Assembly (NCBI RefSeq): GCF_030435805.1
Contig: NC_081295.1
Coordinates: 121,867,501-121,931,500 of the forward strand
Direction: 5' to 3'
DNA: 64,000 nt
Source: Mustela lutreola
Lineage: Eukaryota > Chordata > Mammalia > Carnivora > Mustelidae
Shown: positions 1 through 12,102 of the stretch, piece after piece
Layout of the letters: each line of letters starts with the position of its first letter
How positions within the stretch are numbered: the stretch's first letter is position 1
Translations under genes and position numbers: made by a program
Notes under the pieces: generated by a model
Database searches by the model: none
What the model was told of the DNA's origin: nothing
The model's input: only the letters and a program-made list of their open reading frames with translations

Positions 1-130
1 GCTGGGAAAACTGGGCAGCTATATGTAGAAGAATGAAACTCGACCATTCTCTTACACTGTACCCAAAGATAAACTCAAAATGGATAAAAGACCTCAATGT
101 GAGATAGGCAAACTCTTTAAAAACGTTAGT
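1..130 (+). mobile_element. L1 ORF2 fragment
   Basis: The first ~130 bases read as the ORF2 stretch that normally follows the AATGGTGCTGGGAAAA segment (GGGAAAACTGG.CAGC, then CTCAAAATGGATAAAAGACC). The same stretch is found in the full-length L1 near 8885-8995. The element is cut by the window edge, so its full length is unknown. It is non-coding debris. Confidence 0.8.
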
Positions 131-229
131 TTATACTCTTTTATTTTTATACATGGCAGGTATTTCTGCAATGGTTAGATTTTACAAGAGCACCATAAGA
201 TCTTGGTTTTTATTTTCAAAGTCATTCTT

Positions 230-425
230 TTTTTTTTTAAAGATTTTATTTATTTATTTGACAGAGAGAAATCACAAGTAGATGAAGAGGCAGGCAGAGA
301 GAGAGGAAGGGAAGCAGGCTCCCTGCTGAGCAGAGAGCCCGATGCGGGACTCGATCCCAGGACCCTGAGATCATGACCTGAGCCGAAGGCAGCAGCTTAA
401 CCCACTGAGCCACCCAGGCGCCCCA
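230..425 (-). repeat. Can-SINE (tRNA-derived), minus orientation
   Basis: Poly-T followed by AAAGATTTTATTTATTTATTTG, the purine-rich middle and a reverse-complement head ending CACCCAGGCGCCCC show a complete carnivore tRNA-derived SINE on the minus strand. A perfect 15-bp target-site duplication, TTCAAAGTCATTCTT, lies at 215-229 and 426-440. The good tail and perfect repeats point to a fairly recent insertion. Confidence 0.95.
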
Positions 426-440
426 TTCAAAGTCATTCTT

Positions 441-1464
441 AAATACTCTTGATTTTCGTGTGGCAGCAATGACATCTTTACAAGTTAATACCTTTTCAGA
501 TACACAGGTGACAAAATCCCACTTTCTGTCTCGTCCAACTTAATGTCTGTTTGTAGAATGACTTCACATTAAATTAATCCATGGTCTAACTGACACAGAA
601 GATACTATTTCCTGGGCATGTTCACATTTTGTTCCCATCTCCTCAGCATGAACTGTCTCTCAATCATTTCTCCTTCACTTTCCAACACCCATGAAAGTCT
701 CCAGTGGATACCTGAAAGTTGCACAGATGTCCACGCTGGAAGCTCTACTATTGCTTATCTCCAACTCCCCCTGCTGGGAGCCAAAGCAACAGTTTGTTGT
801 GAAGAGTTGTACAAACAGTAATTATTTATAAATTCTTTTTTTGCACTTTCACGTATTTTAAAACCTCGTGTAGAGGGTGCTTTCAGGCAGCAGGCTTGAG
901 TCCTGGAACTCTGAGTAAGGAAGAAGGACCCGCGGTGACCGCCATTCTGAGGGCAAACGGGCATATCAGGAAACCCATCTTCAAACAGCCAGAAGCCCTA
1001 ACTTCTGACCAATGGGCTACTTATGTCTGGGCACAGGTACCAAAAAAGAAAAATTCCCTATGTTTCCATACCTCCTCACTCCCCCACTTCCAAGCAGCCC
1101 CACCACCACTGCTTCCTGGGCAACAGTATCTCCTTTGCTGTCCTGCCCACTGCTCCCTTGCAGCGTATTCCATAAACTTGTATTTCCTCTGTCCAGCTTG
1201 GCTGAATTCATTTACCACTGGAGCTGCTGGTCCCGCACTGGGACTTCTACAACTGCTCTCTAGAGTCTTTTCTGGATGGTAGTAGAATATACAGTAGCAC
1301 CAAATGACACTTAATTTCCACAGGAAGAAAAAGGTTTAGCATACATGTGTGCATCGTATAAATTGTAATAAAAAATTGAAATGCCCCAGAACAATGAATT
1401 TTTATCAACCAGGCATTTTCCTACAAGAAGAGAACCACAAAGACATCATTGGCTTGGCTTTCAG
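441..1464. other. Intergenic, no gene recognised
   Basis: I see no exon, RNA gene or recognisable repeat here. The short open frames (for example 896-1282) have no family motif, no splice context and no compositional support, so none is called. Confidence 0.5.
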
Positions 1465-1719
1465 TCAATTAGGAGTCGCCATGGTTGTATAAGTGATTCT
1501 CTGAAAAAAGCACCAGATAAAACTCACACTTTTAAAAGCAAAATAGTGACTAAGAACAGAACACACAGCTCCACACCCTTATCCATCTGCTCAAGGTCAA
1601 ATAACCAGCAATTCTCTAGAAGGACTCTACTCATATTTTGGTATTATTACCACAATAACTACAATTTTCAAGCAGGAAAAAAAAAAAGTGTAATCACAAA
1701 TAAGAGAATGGCAGCCTGA

Positions 1720-2498
1720 TGAAAAACTGTTCATCATCACTAGCCCTCAGGGAGATTCAAATTAAGACCACATTGAGATACCACCTTACACCAGTTAGAT
1801 TGGCCAAAATTAGCAAGACAGGAAACAACATGTGCTGGAGGGGATGTGGAGAAAGGGGAACTCTCTTCCACTGTTGGTGGGAATGCAAGTTGGTGCAGCC
1901 TCTTTGGAGAACAGTGTGGAGATTCCGCAAGAAATTAAAAATAGAGCTTCCCTATGACCCTGCCATTGCACTACTGGGTATTTACCCCAAAGATACAGAT
2001 GTCATGTAAAGAAGGGCCATCTGTACCCCAATGTTTATAGCAGCAATGGCCACGGTCGCCAAACTGTGGAAAGAACCAAGATGCCCTTCAACAGATGAAT
2101 GGATAAGGAAGATGTGGTGCATATATACTGTGGAATATTATGCCTCCATCAGAAAGGATAAATACCCAACTTTTGTAGCAACATGGATGGGACTGGAAGA
2201 GATTATGCTGAGTGAAATAAGTCAACTATCATATGGTTTCACTTATTTGTGGAACATAACAAAGAGCATGGAGGACATGGGGAGTTAGAGGGGAGACGGG
2301 ATTTGAGGGAAATTGGAAGGGGAGGTGAACCATGAGAGACTCTGGACTCTGAAAAACAATCTGAGTGGTTTGAAGTGGGGGGGAGCTGAGAGGTTGGGGT
2401 ACCAGGTGGTGGGTATTATAGAGGGCACGGATTGCAAGGAGCACTGGGTGTGGTGAAAAAATAATGAATACCGTTATGCTGAAAAAAAAAAAAAAAGT
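1720..2498 (+). mobile_element. 5'-truncated L1 insertion with target-site duplication
   Basis: The segment holds the end of L1 ORF2 (ATGAAAAACTGTTCATC..., GTTGGTGGGAATGCAAG, GGGTATTTACCCCAAAGATAC) and an L1 3'UTR ending in an A-tail. It is flanked by an exact 14-bp target-site duplication, GAATGGCAGCCTGA, at 1706-1719 and 2499-2512. It belongs to the subfamily whose 3' end reads CACTGGGTGTGGTGAAAAAA. The open frames inside (1719-2009, 2031-2288) are ORF2 remnants, not genes. Confidence 0.95.
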
Positions 2499-2524
2499 GA
2501 ATGGCAGCCTGAGTAGAGTTCTCT

Positions 2525-2535
2525 CTCTTTTTTTC

Positions 2536-2591
<56 letters not shown>

Positions 2592-2595
2592 TTTT
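2525..2595 (+). repeat. (CTTT)n microsatellite
   Basis: About fifteen near-perfect CTTT units. The serine/phenylalanine and KERKKE open frames across it are repeat artefacts. Confidence 0.95.
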
Positions 2596-2723
2596 CACCT
2601 GAGTATAGTTTTATTGCTACAATGTCCAATTGTCTGGTCAACCCACACTGCAGAGACACTGCAGAGACACAAGGAAAACCACCATTTTTGTTCTCAAGTT
2701 TCACACAAGAACTCTAGATTCTG

Positions 2724-2982
2724 ATGAACTAACTGAGAATTTTGGAGGGGAGGGGTTTGGGAGGTTGAGTGAGCCTGGTGTGGGTATTGTGGTGGACAAA
2801 TATTGCATGGATCACTGGGCGTGGTGCATAAATAATGAATTCTGGAACACTGAATAGAAATTTAAAAAATAAATAAAAATTAAAAAATAGCAACAACATG
2901 GCAAAAATTAAAAAAAAAACAGAGGAAAACAGAAAAAAATAAGAAAGAAGCATACAAGAAGTAAAAAAGAACAAAACAATAC
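2724..2982 (+). mobile_element. Short L1 3'-end insertion with target-site duplication
   Basis: Only the last ~150 bp of an L1 3'UTR (GGGTTTGGGAGG... GGATCACTGGGCGTGGTGCATAAA) and a long A-rich tail are present. The flanks share CTAGATTCTG (ends at 2723; again at about 2983-2992), consistent with a target-site duplication. It lies inside duplication A. Confidence 0.8.
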
Positions 2983-3328
2983 ACTAGATTCTGGGTGTTT
3001 GGTGTGTTTGTTAAAAGACACAAGGACCGGATGAGTATGAGGGGAGGAGTCAAGATGGCGGAGAAGTAGCAGGCTGAGACTACTTCAGCTAGCCGGAGAT
3101 CAGCTAGATAGCTTATCTAAGGATTGCAAACACCTGAAAATCCATCGGGAGATCGAAGAGAAGAAGAACAGCAATTCTGGAAACAGAAAAACAACCACTT
3201 TCTGAAAGGTAGGACCGTTGGAGAAGTGAATCCAAAGCGACGGGAAGATAGACCCCGGGGGGAGGGGCCGGCTCCCGGCAAGTGGCAGAGCAATGGTGCA
3301 CAAAATTAGGACTTTTAAAAGTCTGTTC

Positions 3329-4068
3329 TGAAATGCCAATTGAATATTACCCCCACCTTAAAAGACCACCAGAGACGTGAGTCAAAGCCAATCAGCAAGG
3401 GTCGTTTATTGCAGGTTCGAACCTGGACCTCTGCTGCGCTTGTTGCTGATAACGCCGAGAGGTCCAGAGCTGGGTTGGTGCAGGGATTTTATAGACAGGT
3501 ACAAACAAGTTTCGGGTGGGGCTGAGCTGACTGATTGACAGTTTGAACAGGCATAATTGGCGTCAGTGAATTGGGTCAGGGGACCCCGCGCGAAAGCAGA
3601 CAAAGCAATCTTACAGAAGCAGAACTGGCCAGTTAGCGCACGCATGCGGAAAAAAGCACTATCAGGATATTGAAGGACTGGTTACTATCAAGTAAAGACA
3701 ACTGGGAGTCTCCTGGTGGAATGTTACATTCCTGCTATCAAGCATCCTTGTTAATGAGATTTAGGTTTAGAAGAAATTTAACTTTATTTACTTTTCCTTC
3801 TACCTCTGCCTCCTTCCGTTTTTCATGGAGGGGAGGGTGACACTAGGGCTATTGATAAGGAAACTTCTTTGTTGTAAATCTCAAGGACATTTGCAAACCA
3901 CGGGAGACTCCTACCTTGCAGGACTGTGATCTTTGCAAGTTAACTATTTATCATTTTATGGCAGTCAGGGGTGCCTGAGGAATGGTACACATATGGAGGG
4001 GAGCGAATGAAGGGGGGGGTGCAAGGCTCCAGCCTTTCTTTGTCCTCAGGCATACTCCTGCTCCTTCA
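3329..4068 (-). mobile_element. Solo LTR of an ERV1/gammaretrovirus-like element, minus orientation
   Basis: A ~740-bp block interrupts otherwise continuous L1 5'UTR sequence. It starts TG and ends CA, and is flanked by GTTC at 3325-3328 and 4069-4072. On the minus strand it has a TATAAAA box (near 3488) and downstream an AATAAA polyadenylation signal (near 3405), the order expected for U3-R-U5. The 4-bp duplication suggests a class I (gammaretrovirus-like) endogenous retrovirus. No internal viral sequence remains, as after LTR-LTR recombination. It must be younger than the L1 it sits in. Confidence 0.85.
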
Positions 4069-5049
4069 GTTCCGCTGAGGGACATCGCTCCAGAGGCTAA
4101 ACCGGGGCAAAGCCCACGCGGGGTCAGCGTGGCCTCAGGTCCCACAGGGTCACAGAAGGATCGGGGTGTCTGAGTGTCGCAGAGCTTGCGGGTATTGGAA
4201 CGGGAAAGATGGCTACAGAGACAGAGCCAACAGTAAGCTCACAGCTCGGTGTTACCTTGAACCGGTCGCAGGCTCGGTGAGCTCGGAGTGCGGCCGGAGG
4301 TCAGGCAGACGGCAGTAACTGGGTGCTGTTCTCTGAGGGCGCACTGAGGAGTGGGGCCCTGGGCTCTCGGCTCCTCCGGGCCTGAGACCAAGAGGCCGCC
4401 ATTTGTATTCCCGTCCTCCGGAACTCTACGGAAAGCGCTCACGGAACAAAAGTTCCTGAAAGCAAACCAGAGCGGATTACTCACCTCGGGCCCTGCTAAG
4501 GGCGGTGCAATTCCGCCTGGGGCAAAGACACTTGAGAATCACTACAACAGGCCCCTCCCCCAGAAGATCAACAAGAAATCCAGCCAACACCAATTTCACC
4601 TACCAAGCAGTGCGGTTTCAATACCAAGGAGAGCAGCAGAATTCCAGAGGAGGAGAAAGCAAAGCACGGAACTCATGACTTTTTCCCTGTGATTTTTTTT
4701 AGTCTTGCAGTTAATTTAATTTTTTTCTTTTTCATTTTTTTCTCACCTCCTTGTAAATATTTTTTAACTTTTACCTTTTTCTTTTTTGACGTTTTTTAAC
4801 TAGTTTATCAAATATATATATTTTTTCTTTTCTATATTTTTCTTATTTGTTTTCTTTTTTTAAATTCTTTTCTTTTCTTTTTTTTCTTTTATTTTTTTCT
4901 CTTTCTTCCTTTTTGAACCTCTTTCTATCCCCTTTCTCCCCCCTCACTATTTGGGATCTCTTCTAATTTGGTTAAAGCACATTTTCCTGGGGTTGTTGCC
5001 ACACTTTTAGTATTTTACTTGCTCCTTCATATACTATTATCTGGACAAA

Positions 5050-5968
5050 ATGACAAGACAGAAAAATTCAACACAAAAAAAAGAACAAGAGGCAGTGCCA
5101 AAGGCTAGGGACCTAATCAATACAGACATTGGTAATATGTCAGATCTAGAGTTCAGAATGATAATTCTCAAGGTTCTAGCCGGGCTCGAAAAAGGCATGG
5201 AAGATATTAGAGAAACCCTCTCGAGAGATATAAAAGCCCTTTCTGGAGAAATAAAAGAACTAAAATCTAACCAAGTCCAAATCAAAAAAGCTATTAATGA
5301 GGTGCAATAAAAAAATGGAGGCTCTCACTGCTAGGATAAATGAGGCAGAAGAAAGAATAAGTGATATAGAAGACCAAATGACAGAGAATAAAGAAGCTGA
5401 GCAAAAGAGGGACAAACAGCTACTGGACCACGAGGGGAGAATTCGAGAGATAAGTGACAGCATTAGATGAAACAACATTAGAATAATTGGGATTCCAGAA
5501 GAAGAAGAAAGAGAGAGGAGAGCAGAAGGTATACTGGAGAGAATTATTGGGGAGAATTTCCCCAATATGGCAAAGGGAACGAGCATCAAAATTCAGGAGG
5601 TTCAGAGAATGCCCCTCAAAATCAATAAGAATAGGCCCACACCCCGTCCCCTAATAGTAAAATTTACAAGTCTCAGTGACAAAGAGAAAATCCTGGAAGC
5701 AGCCCGGGAAAAGAAGTCTGTAACATACAATGGTAAAAATATTAGATTGGCAGCTGACTTATCCACAGAGACCTGGCAGGCCAGAAAGAGCTGGCATGAT
5801 ATTTTCAGAGCACTAACCGAGAAAAACATGCAGCCACGAATACTATATCCAGCTAGGCTATCATTGAAAATAGAAGGAGAGATTAAAAGCTTCCAGGACA
5901 AACAACAACTGAAAGAATTTGCAAATACCAAACCAGCTCTACAGGATATATTGAAAGGGGTCCTCTAA
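5050..5968 (+). pseudogene. L1 ORF1 remnant
   Basis: This is the nucleic-acid-binding chaperone ORF of the L1. The N-terminal MTRQKNSTQKKEQEA part and coiled coil are open to about 5307. The middle is interrupted, and the conserved C-terminal portion (MAKGTSIKIQEVQRMPLKI... to ILKGVL) is open at 5567-5968. ORF1 of the minus-strand L1 at 37.4-38.4 kb is very similar. Not functional because of the stops. Confidence 0.9.
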
Positions 5969-6048
5969 GCAAAGAGAGAGCCTACAAGTGGTAGATCAGA
6001 AAGGAACAGAGACCATATACAGTAACAGTCACCTTACAGGCAATACAA

Positions 6049-9000
6049 TGGCACTAAATTCATATCTCTCAATAGTTACCCTGAATGTGAATGGGCTAAA
6101 TGCCCCTGTCAAAAGACACAGGATATCAGAATGGATAAAAAAAACAAAACCCATCTACATGTTGCCTCAAAGAAACTCATTTTAAGCCCGAAGACACCTC
6201 CAGATTTAAAGTGAGGGGGTGGAAAAGAATTTACCATGCTAATGGACATCAGAAGAAAGCAGGAGTGGCAATCCTTATATCAGATCAAATTATATTTTAA
6301 GCCAAAGACTCTAATAAGAGATGAGGAAGGACACTATATCATACTCAAAGGGTCTTTCCAACAAGAAGATTTAACAATTTTAAATATCTATGCCCCAATG
6401 TGGGAGCAGCCAACTATATAAACCAATTAATAACAAAATCAAAGAAACACATCAACAATAATACAATAATAGTAGGGGACTTTAACACTCCCCTCACTGA
6501 AATGGACAGATCATCCAAGCAAAAGATCAGCAAGGAAATAAAGGCCTTAAACGACACACTGGACCAGATGGACATCACAGATATATTCAGAACATTTCAT
6601 CCCGAGGCAACAGAATACACATTCTTCTCTAGTGCACATGGAACATTCTCCAGAATAGATCACATCCTCGGTCCTAAATCAGGACTCAAACGGTATCAAA
6701 AGATTGGGATCATTCCCTGCATATTTTCAGACCACAATGCTCTAAAGCTAGAACTCAACCACAAAAGGAAGTATGAAAAGAACCCAAATACATGGAGACT
6801 AAACAGCATCCTTCTAAAGAAAGAATGGGTCAACCGGGAAATTAAAGAAGAATTGACAACAATCATGGAAACAAATTATAATGAAAATACAATGGTTCAA
6901 AATCTGTGGGACACAACAAAGGCAGTTCTGAGAGTAATGTATATATAGCGGTACAAGCCTTTCTCAAGAAACAAGAAAGGTCTCAGGTACACAACCTAAT
7001 CCTACACCTAAAGGACCTGGAGAAAGAACAAGAAAGAAACCCTAAGCCCAGCAGGAGAAGAGAAATCATAAAGATCAGAGCAGTAGTCAATGAAATAGAA
7101 ACCAAAAAGCAATAGAACAAATCAACTAAACTAGGAGATGGTTGTTTGAAAGAATTAATAAAATTGATAAACCCCTGGCCCGACTTATCAAAAAGAAAAG
7201 AGAAAGGACCCAAATAAATAAAATCATGAATAAAAGAGGAGAGCTCACATCTAACACCAAAGAAATACAAACTATTATAAGAACATACTATGAGCAACTC
7301 TATGCCAATAAATTTGACGATCTGGAAGAAATGGATGCACTCCTAGAAACATATAAACTACCACAACTGAACCAGGAAGAAATAGAAAGCCTGAACAGGC
7401 CCATAACCAGTCATTAAATATCTCCAAACAAACAAAAGCCCAGGGCCAGACGGCTTCCCGGGGGAATGCCACTAAACATTTAAAGAAGAACTAATTCCTA
7501 TTCTCCTGAAACTGTTCCAAAAAATAGAAATGGAAGGAAAACTTCCAAACTCATTTTATGAGGCCAGCATCACCTTGATCCCAAAACCAGACAAGGATCC
7601 CATCAAAAAAGAGAGCTATAGACCAATATCCTCGAGGAACACAGATGCGAAAATACTCAACAAAATAGTAGCCAATAGGATTCAACAGTTCATTAAAAGG
7701 ATTATTCACCACGACCAAGTGGGATTTATTCCAGGGCTGCAAGGTTGGTTCAACATCCGCAAATCAGTCAGTGTGATACAACACATCAATAAAAGAAAGA
7801 ACAAGAACCATATGATACTCTCCATAGATGCTGAAAAAGCATTTGACAAAGTACAGCATCCCTTCCTGATCAAAACTCTTCAAAGTGTAGGGATAGAGGG
7901 CACATACCTCAATATCATCAAAGCCATCTATGAAAAACCCACCGCAAATATCATTCTCAATGGAGAAAAACTGAAAGCTTTTCCGCTAAGGTCTAGAACA
8001 TGGCAGGGATGTCCATTATCACCACTGCTATTCAACATAGTACTAGAGGTCCTAGCCTCAGCAATCAGACAACAAAAGGAAATTAAAGGCATCCAAATCG
8101 GCAAAGAAGAAGTCAAATTATCACTCTTCGCAGATGATATGATACTATATGTGGAAAACCCAAAAGACTCCACTCCAAAACTGCTAGAACTTATACAGGA
8201 ATTCAGTAAAGTGTCAGGATATAAAATCAATGCACAGAAATCAGTTGCATTCCTCTACACCAACAGCAAGACAGAAGAAAGAGAAATTAAGGAGTCAATC
8301 CCATTTACAATTGCACCCAAAACCATAAGATACCTAGGAATAAACCTAACGAAGAGGCACAGAATCTATACTCAGAAAACTATAAAGTACTCATGAAAAA
8401 AATTGAGGAAGACACAAAGAAATGGAAAAATGTTCCATGCTCCTGGATTGGAAGAATAAATATTGCGAAAATGTCTCTGCTACCTAAAGCAATCTACACA
8501 TTTAATGCAACTGCTATCAAAGTACCATCCATCTTTTACAAAGAAATGACATTTAATGCAATTCTTATCAAAGTACCATCCATCTTTTTCAAAGAAATGG
8601 AACAAATAATTCTAAAATTTATATGGAACCAGAAAAGACCTCGAATAGCCAAAGGGATATTGAAAAAGAAAGCCAACGTGGGTGGCATCACAATTCCGGA
8701 CTTTAAGCTCTATTACAAAGCTGTCATCATCAAGACAGCATGGTACTGGCACAAAAACAGACACATAGATCAATGGAACAGAATAGAGAGCCCAGAAATA
8801 GACCCTCAACTCTACGGTCAACAAATCTTCGACAAAGCAGGAAAGAATGTCCAACGGAAAAAAGACAGCCTCTTCAATAAATGGTGCTGGGAAAATTGGA
8901 CAGTCACATGCAGAAAAATGAAATTGGACCATTTTCTTACACCACACACAAAAATAGACTCAAAATGCATGAAGGACCTCAATGTGAGAAAGGAATCCAT

Positions 9001-9898
9001 CAAAATGCTTGAGGAGAACTTAGTCAGCAACCTCTTCGACCTCAGCCACAGCAACATCTTCCTAGGAACAACGCCAAAGGCAAGGGAAGCAAGGGCAAAA
9101 ATGAACTATTGGGATTTCATCAAGATCAAAAGCTTTTGCACAGCAAAGGAAACAGTTAACAAAATCAAAAGACAACTGACAGAATGGGAGAAGATATTTG
9201 CAAACGACATATCAGATAAAGGACTAGTGTCCAGAATCTATAAAGAACTTAGCAAACTCAACAGCCAAAGAACAAATAATCCAATCAAGAAATGGGCAGA
9301 GGACATGAACAGACATTTCTGCAAAGAAGACATCCAGATGGCCAACAGACACATGAAAAAGTGCTCCATATCACTCGGCATCAGGGAAATACAAATCAAA
9401 ACCACAATGAGATATCACCTCACACCAGTCAGAATGGCTAAAATAAACAAGTCATGAAATGAGAGATGCTGGCGAGGATGCGGAGAAAGGGGAACCCTCC
9501 TACACTGTTGGTGGGAATGCAAGCTGGTGCAGCCACTCTGGAAAACAGCATGGAGGTTCCTCAAAATGTTGAAAATAGAACTGCCCTATGACCCAGCAAT
9601 TGCACTATTGGGTATTTACCCTAAAGATACAAACGTAGTGATCCAAAGGGGCACGTGCACCCGAATGTTTATAGCAGCAATGTCCACAATAGCCATACTA
9701 TTGAGAGAACCTAGATGTCCATCAACAGATGAATGGATCAAGAAGATGTGGTATATATACACAATGGAATACTATGCAGCCATCAAAAGAAATGAAATCT
9801 TGCCATTTGCGGCAACATTGTTGGAACTAGAGCGTATCATGCTTAGTGAAATAAGTCAAACAGAGAAAGACAACTATCATATGATCTCCCTGATATGA
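6049..9898 (+). pseudogene. L1 ORF2 remnant (endonuclease / reverse transcriptase)
   Basis: Starts MALNSYLSIVTLNVNGLNAP, the apurinic endonuclease domain. The endonuclease SDH motif is near 6730. The reverse transcriptase has FADD near 8130 and an upstream NAEKAFDK-like block ([13 protein letters not shown]). The C-terminal domain ends [26 protein letters not shown]. Stops and frameshifts split it into at least five open segments. A 51-bp duplication (8498-8548 repeated at 8549-8599) repeats 17 residues, [13 protein letters not shown]. Family assignment is certain; activity is not expected. Confidence 0.93.
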
Positions 9899-10239
9899 GG
9901 AAGTGGTGATGCAACATGGGGGCTTAAGTGGGTTGGAGAAGAATAAATGAAAGAAGATGGGATTGGGAGGGAGACAAACCATAAGTGACTCTTAATCTCA
10001 CAAAACAAACTGAGGGTCGCTGGGGGGAGGGAGTTTGGGAGAAGGGGGTGAGATTATGGACATTGGGGAGGGTATGTGCTTTGGTGAGTGCTGTGAAGTG
10101 TGTAAACCTGGTGATTCACAGACCTGTACCCCTGGGGATAAAAATATATGTTTATAAAAATAAAAAGTTAAACAAAAACAAAAACAAAATACAGTCTAGC
10201 AGTGGAACAAAAAGATACGTATCAACCCATAAAGCAGAA

Positions 10240-11300
10240 TAGAGAGTCCAGATTTAAATCCCAACATAAATGGCCAGCCAATATTGTATAAAGAAGCCAA
10301 GAATACCCAATGGAAAAGGGATAGTCTCTTCAAGAAGTGGTGCTCAGAAAACTAGAAAAACACAAGTAGAACAATGAACTCTTTGGATCTTGCACACTTT
10401 TGGAAAAGATATAAAATGCAAGAGAATATACATAAAACATCAGGGAAGGATTAACAAACACATTGTTATAACATTGTACAGATTATAAAAAGGAACACAA
10501 CCAATATGTTTAAAAGAGATAAGATTAAAAGCTTATATGATAGAAGTTCTTACATAACATTAAAAAAAGAAGTCCTAATATGATTTCTTTCTATCCCCCT
10601 TCCCCCTAGATTTCTGGAGCAGTCCTAGTGCTTGTATCCCCCATTTGGTGCCATTTGATTAGAGCTCAGCTGAGCTGTGGCATGACCTTGCTCCTGCAGG
10701 TGTTGGCCACCTAACCATGTGACTCTGGGCAAGTCCCCTCCTATTATTAAGCTTCTGTTTCACAACAATCAAATGAGGAAAGACTCTCCTCTCAGGTCTC
10801 AAGGAAGTAATTTGCTGAAATAAATTTACCTAACATTCAGAATAAAATAGTGCCAGCATATAGTAGGCCTGAATATTTGGTGAAGGTCAGCAACAATTGG
10901 GAGCCTGGTCTCAGGACTTTATCTACAGCTCAGTCTATGGAGACACGTCTCCCTGACAGGGAGGAACAAGGTGTGCAACATCTTGGGGACTGTTGGTGTC
11001 AACCTCTCAGGGTTGGTCAGGGACTCTCCTGCCTTTTCTGTCCAAGGCCTCCCTCCTCTCATTCTTTCAAGGTGAAAGACCAAAGTGCCAGGCCTGCAAG
11101 CCCTTTCCCATAACTCGGCACTCACATCCTTCCCACCAGGACTTGCTTGCTTCAGTCTTAACAAAGGGAGAGTGAATAAATTCATCCCAGGTCACTGACT
11201 TGGTCACCCACGTGGGCAATTGGTGCACTCATTCTCAGCAAATCATTTACTGACATCGCAGCGCCTGGGGAATGTGCTTGAGACACTTGAGCAGATCTGA
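10240..11300 (+). repeat. Segmental duplication B, arm 1 (inverted partner at 27.06-28.13 kb)
   Basis: This segment matches the reverse complement of 27060-28130 over ~1 kb. Shared landmarks include AACAATGAACTCTTTGGATC, TAGAGCTCAGCTGAGCT, ATGAGGAAAGACTCTCCTCT and CTCTCAGGGTTGGTCAGGG, in matching order. It includes an old L1 ORF2 piece at its left end and a MIR. Divergence is roughly 15-25% by eye, so it is an old event. No gene content is recognised. Confidence 0.85.
10690..10890 (+). repeat. MIR SINE fossil
   Basis: Reads GTGACTCTGGGCAAGTCCCC, then CTTCTGTTTCACAACAATCA, and ends with ATAGTGCCAGCATATAGTAGG, the order of the MIR consensus (…TGGGCAAGTCA…TTTCCTCAT…AGTGCCTGGCACATAGTAGG…). Highly diverged. 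The same MIR is present in the inverted duplicate. Confidence 0.7.
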
Positions 11301-12088
11301 GTCTGATCCAGGTGCTTGTCCCCAGATATATCAAGGATGAATGCCAGGAGGAATTTGCTACTTCTTTTTTTCCCTCTTCTCCCCTCCTTCCCTCTGTTCT
11401 TTCTACCTCCCTCCCTCCATTCTCCTTTAATCCCTCCCTTTCTCCCCCTCCTCCTATTTCCATTCTTACATCATCTTTATTTCTGCTTCCTTTTCTTGAA
11501 ATTTTTTATTTGCCTATTGCTGACTAATGAGTATAATAAATTTATTGAAGTTTCTATCACAATGACTTTGTCCTTGGTCTAAGTCCTTTGCCTTCATAAA
11601 CTCAGGGCTTGAGTGGGAATGTTGTCTTCTCACTTTCTCTGGAAACTGAGACTTTGGGAGCAGAGTGGATGGCCCACTTATAGAGTACTGGGGCAGGAGC
11701 CCCTGGCCTTGTGCACCTGTAGCCTATCTCTAGGTCGGTCTGAGCAGGTGCCAACCCTTGGGAGTGATAAGGATCTTAAGGAGTTCTTAAAGGTACCTTT
11801 GATGGGTTATTTCAGTTATGGGATGACAGTCTCCATTGGGAGTGTCTGTGCACACCTGAGGGGCAGATTTGTGGACTCAGAGGATCCTGATTCTTCCTGT
11901 TGTGCCCTTGAGCTTCTCCTTAGCAGGCTTCAAGGATAGAATTCAGCTTGCTAATGAGGTCATACTGGTTAAAAGAGGAGGATGAACCCGAATGTCCAAA
12001 CAGATACTATCAATGTGCATGTATGTGCGTGTGTGTGTGTGTGTGTGTGTGTATCCTGTCATATTCCACCTGTTTCCAGATAGCAAAC
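11301..12088. other. Intergenic, with pyrimidine-rich tract and (GT)n
   Basis: No exon or gene recognised. A C/T-rich stretch occupies about 11360-11480 and a (GT)n microsatellite about 12026-12054. The open frames across the C/T tract are composition artefacts. Confidence 0.6.
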
Positions 12089-12102
12089 AGAAACCAGTTC
12101 TT

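Larger units (their letters stand above)
1465..2720 (+). repeat. Segmental duplication A, copy 1 (direct partner at 18.69-19.49 kb)
   Basis: Shared landmarks with copy 2 occur in the same order: GTCAATTA.GAGT.GCCATGGTT, AAACTCACACTTTTAAAAG, TTATCCATCTGCTCAAGGTCAA, CTACAATTTTCAAGCAGGAA and CTACAATGT.CAATT.TCTGG. Copy 1 is interrupted by an L1 3' fragment (1720-2498) and a CTTT repeat. Copy 2 lacks both and has different insertions. The duplication is therefore older than these insertions. No coding content is seen. Confidence 0.85.
3043..10190 (+). mobile_element. Near full-length LINE-1 (young carnivore family)
   Basis: The 5' end begins GGGGAGGAGTCAAGATGGCGG, as in the copies at 38.7 kb (minus) and 51.66 kb. 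A GC-rich 5'UTR with a T-rich end precedes ORF1 (ATG at 5050). ORF1 is broken by stops, first after 86 codons, and its C-terminal RNA-binding part is open at 5567-5968. ORF2 starts at 6049 and ends near 9898. It shows endonuclease motifs (SDHNALKLEL), reverse transcriptase with LFADDMILY near 8130, and the C-terminal cysteine region. It is split by several stops and frameshifts and carries a 51-bp in-frame tandem duplication. The 3'UTR ends in an A-rich tail at about 10145-10190. A solo LTR interrupts the 5'UTR. It cannot make intact proteins. Close agreement with the copy at 34.6-38.7 kb indicates a young family. Confidence 0.95.

Noticed and set aside
2416-2704. KERKKE-repeat and FSFFLSFF proteins
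   Set aside because: Produced by the CTTT microsatellite.
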